Below are positions 34,255-35,818 of a stretch of DNA of 35,818 nt, piece after piece (the stretch's first letter is position 1; each line of letters opens with the position of its first letter). The position numbers and the translations under genes were made by a program. The DNA is taken from the NCBI GenBank assembly GCA_964414425.1, contig CAYPWL010000032.1, positions 1-35,818 of the forward strand. Direction: 5' to 3'. The DNA is from GYS-P2D sp964414425 (GTDB lineage Bacteria > Bacteroidota > Bacteroidia > Chitinophagales > Saprospiraceae). The notes under the pieces were generated by a model. That model did not search any database, had not been told where the DNA came from, and saw only the letters and a program-made list of their open reading frames with translations.

Positions 34255-34402
34255 AAAATTTAGACACTACAATGTGTATTGTATGCGATAAGTAGCACAT
34301 AAGATGCCAATCTTCGTTATCTCTATTAATGTATCTCACCAAGGAATGGTTTCATTTATCCAGATAAGACTGAAATGTATGTGGCTGCTTAGCTATAAAT
34401 TG

Positions 34403-34410
34403 TAGTTTTG
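34403..34410 (+). promoter_or_regulatory. Possible -7 box (TAGTTTTG) directly before the permease gene
   Basis: TAnnTTTG match ending only 5 bases before the ATG at 34416. If used, the transcript would be nearly leaderless. Chance occurrence is possible in this AT-rich stretch. Confidence 0.25.
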
Positions 34411-34415
34411 AATTG

Positions 34416-35675
34416 ATGGTGATCCTCAAGGTAATATTAGAGAGTATAAGTATTGCGCTTGCGCAGTTGTACAGCAATAAGCTTAGGACCTTCCTATCTT
34501 TATTAGGGATCACAATCGGCATATTTTGCATAATTGCCGTACTCTCGGCGGTAGATTCTCTCGAGCGCAGTATCAGAGATGGGTTTTCTGAGTTGGGCTC
34601 TGATGTAATCTATGTAGATCGAGAACCATGGACAGAAGACCCCGAACGCAATTATTGGAAATACCTACGTAGACCTGAGCCAGGGATAAGGGATTACCAA
34701 GCCATAACTGACCGATCAAAGCTGGCTGATGGAGCTGCATATGCCTTCTTTTCAGGTGGTGCGACTGTAAAGCATGAGTCGAGTAGTATCAATGGTGCAT
34801 TTTATATGGGCACCACATATGAGTATCAGCGCTTGCAGGATGTAGAGATAGAGGAGGGCAGATACTTCTCCGATATCGAATATCGCAATGCGTCCAATGT
34901 AGTTGTGATCGGATATACGGCTAAGGAGGAGTTATTCGGTGAGCGTGATGCCGTGGGCAAAAGCATTAAGATGTTCGGTCAAAAATTCAAAGTAATTGGA
35001 GTGCTCAAGCAAGAAGGGGATAGCCCATTCAATTTTATCAACTTTGATGATGTCATTTGGACGGGCCTTAATACGACCAGAAAGTTTTACAATTTTAATG
35101 ACTTCACTCGAGGCTTTAACTATCAGAAGCTTCTATTAGTCAAGGCCAATCCCGGTGTTGATCTCGAAGATCTCAAGGATGAGCTAACTGGTATCATCAG
35201 AGGAGTGAGGAGACTCAAGCCTTCCGAGGAAGAAAACTTTGCCCTTAACGAACTAAGCATGTTCGAAGAGATCTTGGCACCTTTCTTTGGAGGACTCAAT
35301 CTCGCTGGCTTCCTGATCGGGATATTTTCTTTGATCGTAGGGATGATCAGTGTCGCTAATATCATGTTTGTTTCTGTCAAGGAGCGCACTAACATCATAG
35401 GGATCAAGAAAGCTCTCGGCGCTAAGAAGTTCTTTATTCTATTTGAGTTTTTGATGGAGTCTATCTTCTTGTGTGCGCTTGGTGGCTTGCTCGGGCTATT
35501 TATGGTTTTTGGACTAATGAAGTTGATATCATTAGCGATTCCATTTGATATGTTCTTATCAGCCCGCAATGTCATCATAGGCGTCAGTGTATCAGTGCTT
35601 GTCGGCATCATTGCCGGTACGATACCAGCATTACAAGCCAGTTCTATGGATCCAGTTGAGGCTATGCGTCAATAA
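34416..35675 (+). CDS. MacB/FtsX-type ABC transporter permease
   Basis: A 419-residue permease with the MacB architecture: a first membrane segment at about 25-46 (FLSLLGITIGIFCIIAVLSA), a large periplasmic domain (about 50-285, MacB_PCD type) and an FtsX domain with three membrane segments (about 290-415; AGFLIGIFSLIVGMISVANIMF, KERTNIIGIKKALGAKKFFIL, IIGVSVSVLVGIIAGTIPALQAS), ending in PVEAMR as is typical. ATG at 34416 is preferred over the TTG at 34413. The cognate ATPase is not in the window and may follow or lie elsewhere. Function: efflux or lipoprotein/mechanotransmission ABC complex; substrate unknown. Confidence 0.93.
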   Translation: MVILKVILESISIALAQLYSNKLRTFLSLLGITIGIFCIIAVLSAVDSLERSIRDGFSELGSDVIYVDREPWTEDPERNYWKYLRRPEPGIRDYQAITDRSKLADGAAYAFFSGGATVKHESSSINGAFYMGTTYEYQRLQDVEIEEGRYFSDIEYRNASNVVVIGYTAKEELFGERDAVGKSIKMFGQKFKVIGVLKQEGDSPFNFINFDDVIWTGLNTTRKFYNFNDFTRGFNYQKLLLVKANPGVDLEDLKDELTGIIRGVRRLKPSEEENFALNELSMFEEILAPFFGGLNLAGFLIGIFSLIVGMISVANIMFVSVKERTNIIGIKKALGAKKFFILFEFLMESIFLCALGGLLGLFMVFGLMKLISLAIPFDMFLSARNVIIGVSVSVLVGIIAGTIPALQASSMDPVEAMRQ

Positions 35676-35757
35676 TAAGCTCAATGCTGTACATTCAGAC
35701 TTCGAGGACTTATCCTCAGTTTAAGGATCAATAAGATTATGTTATTTATTGAGTAGT

Positions 35758-35790
35758 AAGTGCTCTTGTGGCACTTCCTTGTTTATATTT
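35758..35790 (+). terminator. Possible terminator after the permease gene
   Basis: AAGTGC (35758-35763) pairs with GCACTT (35771-35776), followed by CCTTGTTTATATTT. The T-run is interrupted, so this is tentative. Confidence 0.35.
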
Positions 35791-35799
35791 CTACTAATT

Positions 35800-35818
35800 A
35801 TGGATCTGAAGCGTTTCT
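35800..35818 (+). CDS. Possible start of a further gene, cut by window end
   Basis: ATG at 35800 opens six codons (MDLKRF) to the edge of the window, 24 bases after a hairpin. Too short to identify; it is listed only as a candidate start. Confidence 0.25.

Noticed and set aside
35123..35611. A 162-codon minus-strand frame inside the permease gene
   Set aside because: It is antisense to the FtsX domain and periplasmic domain, with no recognisable protein features.
1..35818. Prophage, integrative element, CRISPR or defence system
   Set aside because: No integrase, transposase, Cas, restriction, toxin-antitoxin or phage structural gene was found; every sizable gene fits metabolism, repair, envelope or secretion.

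Overview
The window reads as chromosomal DNA of a Bacteroidota bacterium, most likely a Saprospiria-type organism. The evidence is the presence of both kinds of type IX secretion (T9SS) C-terminal sorting domain (type A at 1-795, type B at 28430-32053), a TonB-dependent receptor, a DUF2795 protein, and TAnnTTTG-type -7 promoter boxes with weak or absent Shine-Dalgarno sequences. The exact genus cannot be read from the sequence. No rRNA, tRNA, CRISPR array, insertion sequence, integrase or phage gene was seen. Most of the window is ordinary housekeeping and accessory metabolism, with about 36 genes in short operons.

Layout. (1) 1-2600: the tail of a large secreted T9SS protein, a small membrane protein and rmuC. 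(2) 2613-7265, all on the minus strand: class II aldolase, AlkB, the ergothioneine genes egtB and egtD, an ACT-domain protein and a dihydrofolate-reductase-like protein. (3) 7473-10477: a D-2-hydroxyacid dehydrogenase, a histidine-phosphatase lipoprotein and a nitrilase, separated by repeat-bearing intergenic DNA. (4) 10652-15448, minus: the cysteine pair cysE-cysM, an exported Dabb-like protein and a large secreted M14 carboxypeptidase. (5) 15557-19135, plus: a tightly packed run of a small membrane protein, a sugar-phosphate transferase, aroE and proline dehydrogenase. (6) 19136-19833: a gene-free stretch with structured repeats. (7) 19834-24696: a CoA-binding protein, a membrane-anchored coiled-coil protein, a DEDDy exonuclease, YebC, a lipoprotein and thioredoxin reductase. 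(8) 24753-28278: a cytochrome c lipoprotein with a TonB-dependent receptor, a Nudix hydrolase and an outer-membrane-like protein. (9) 28430-35818: a 1207-residue T9SS type B surface protein built of about 78-residue Ig-like repeats, then cmk, DUF2795 and queA, and a MacB/FtsX-type permease.

How the genes fit together. Thiol and redox themes recur: CysE/CysM make cysteine, EgtD/EgtB make the thiohistidine precursor of ergothioneine, and TrxB reduces thioredoxin. The link between these is inference, because they are separate transcription units. The cell-surface theme is equally clear: two T9SS cargos, a secreted peptidase, a TonB receptor and an envelope-polysaccharide initiating transferase.

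The best candidates for something little described are non-coding. One is a pair of diverged hairpin repeats with a conserved loop (19463-19745). The other is a three-copy dispersed element (8460-8571, 9305-9372, 19331-19359). I did not find a convincing new multi-gene system.
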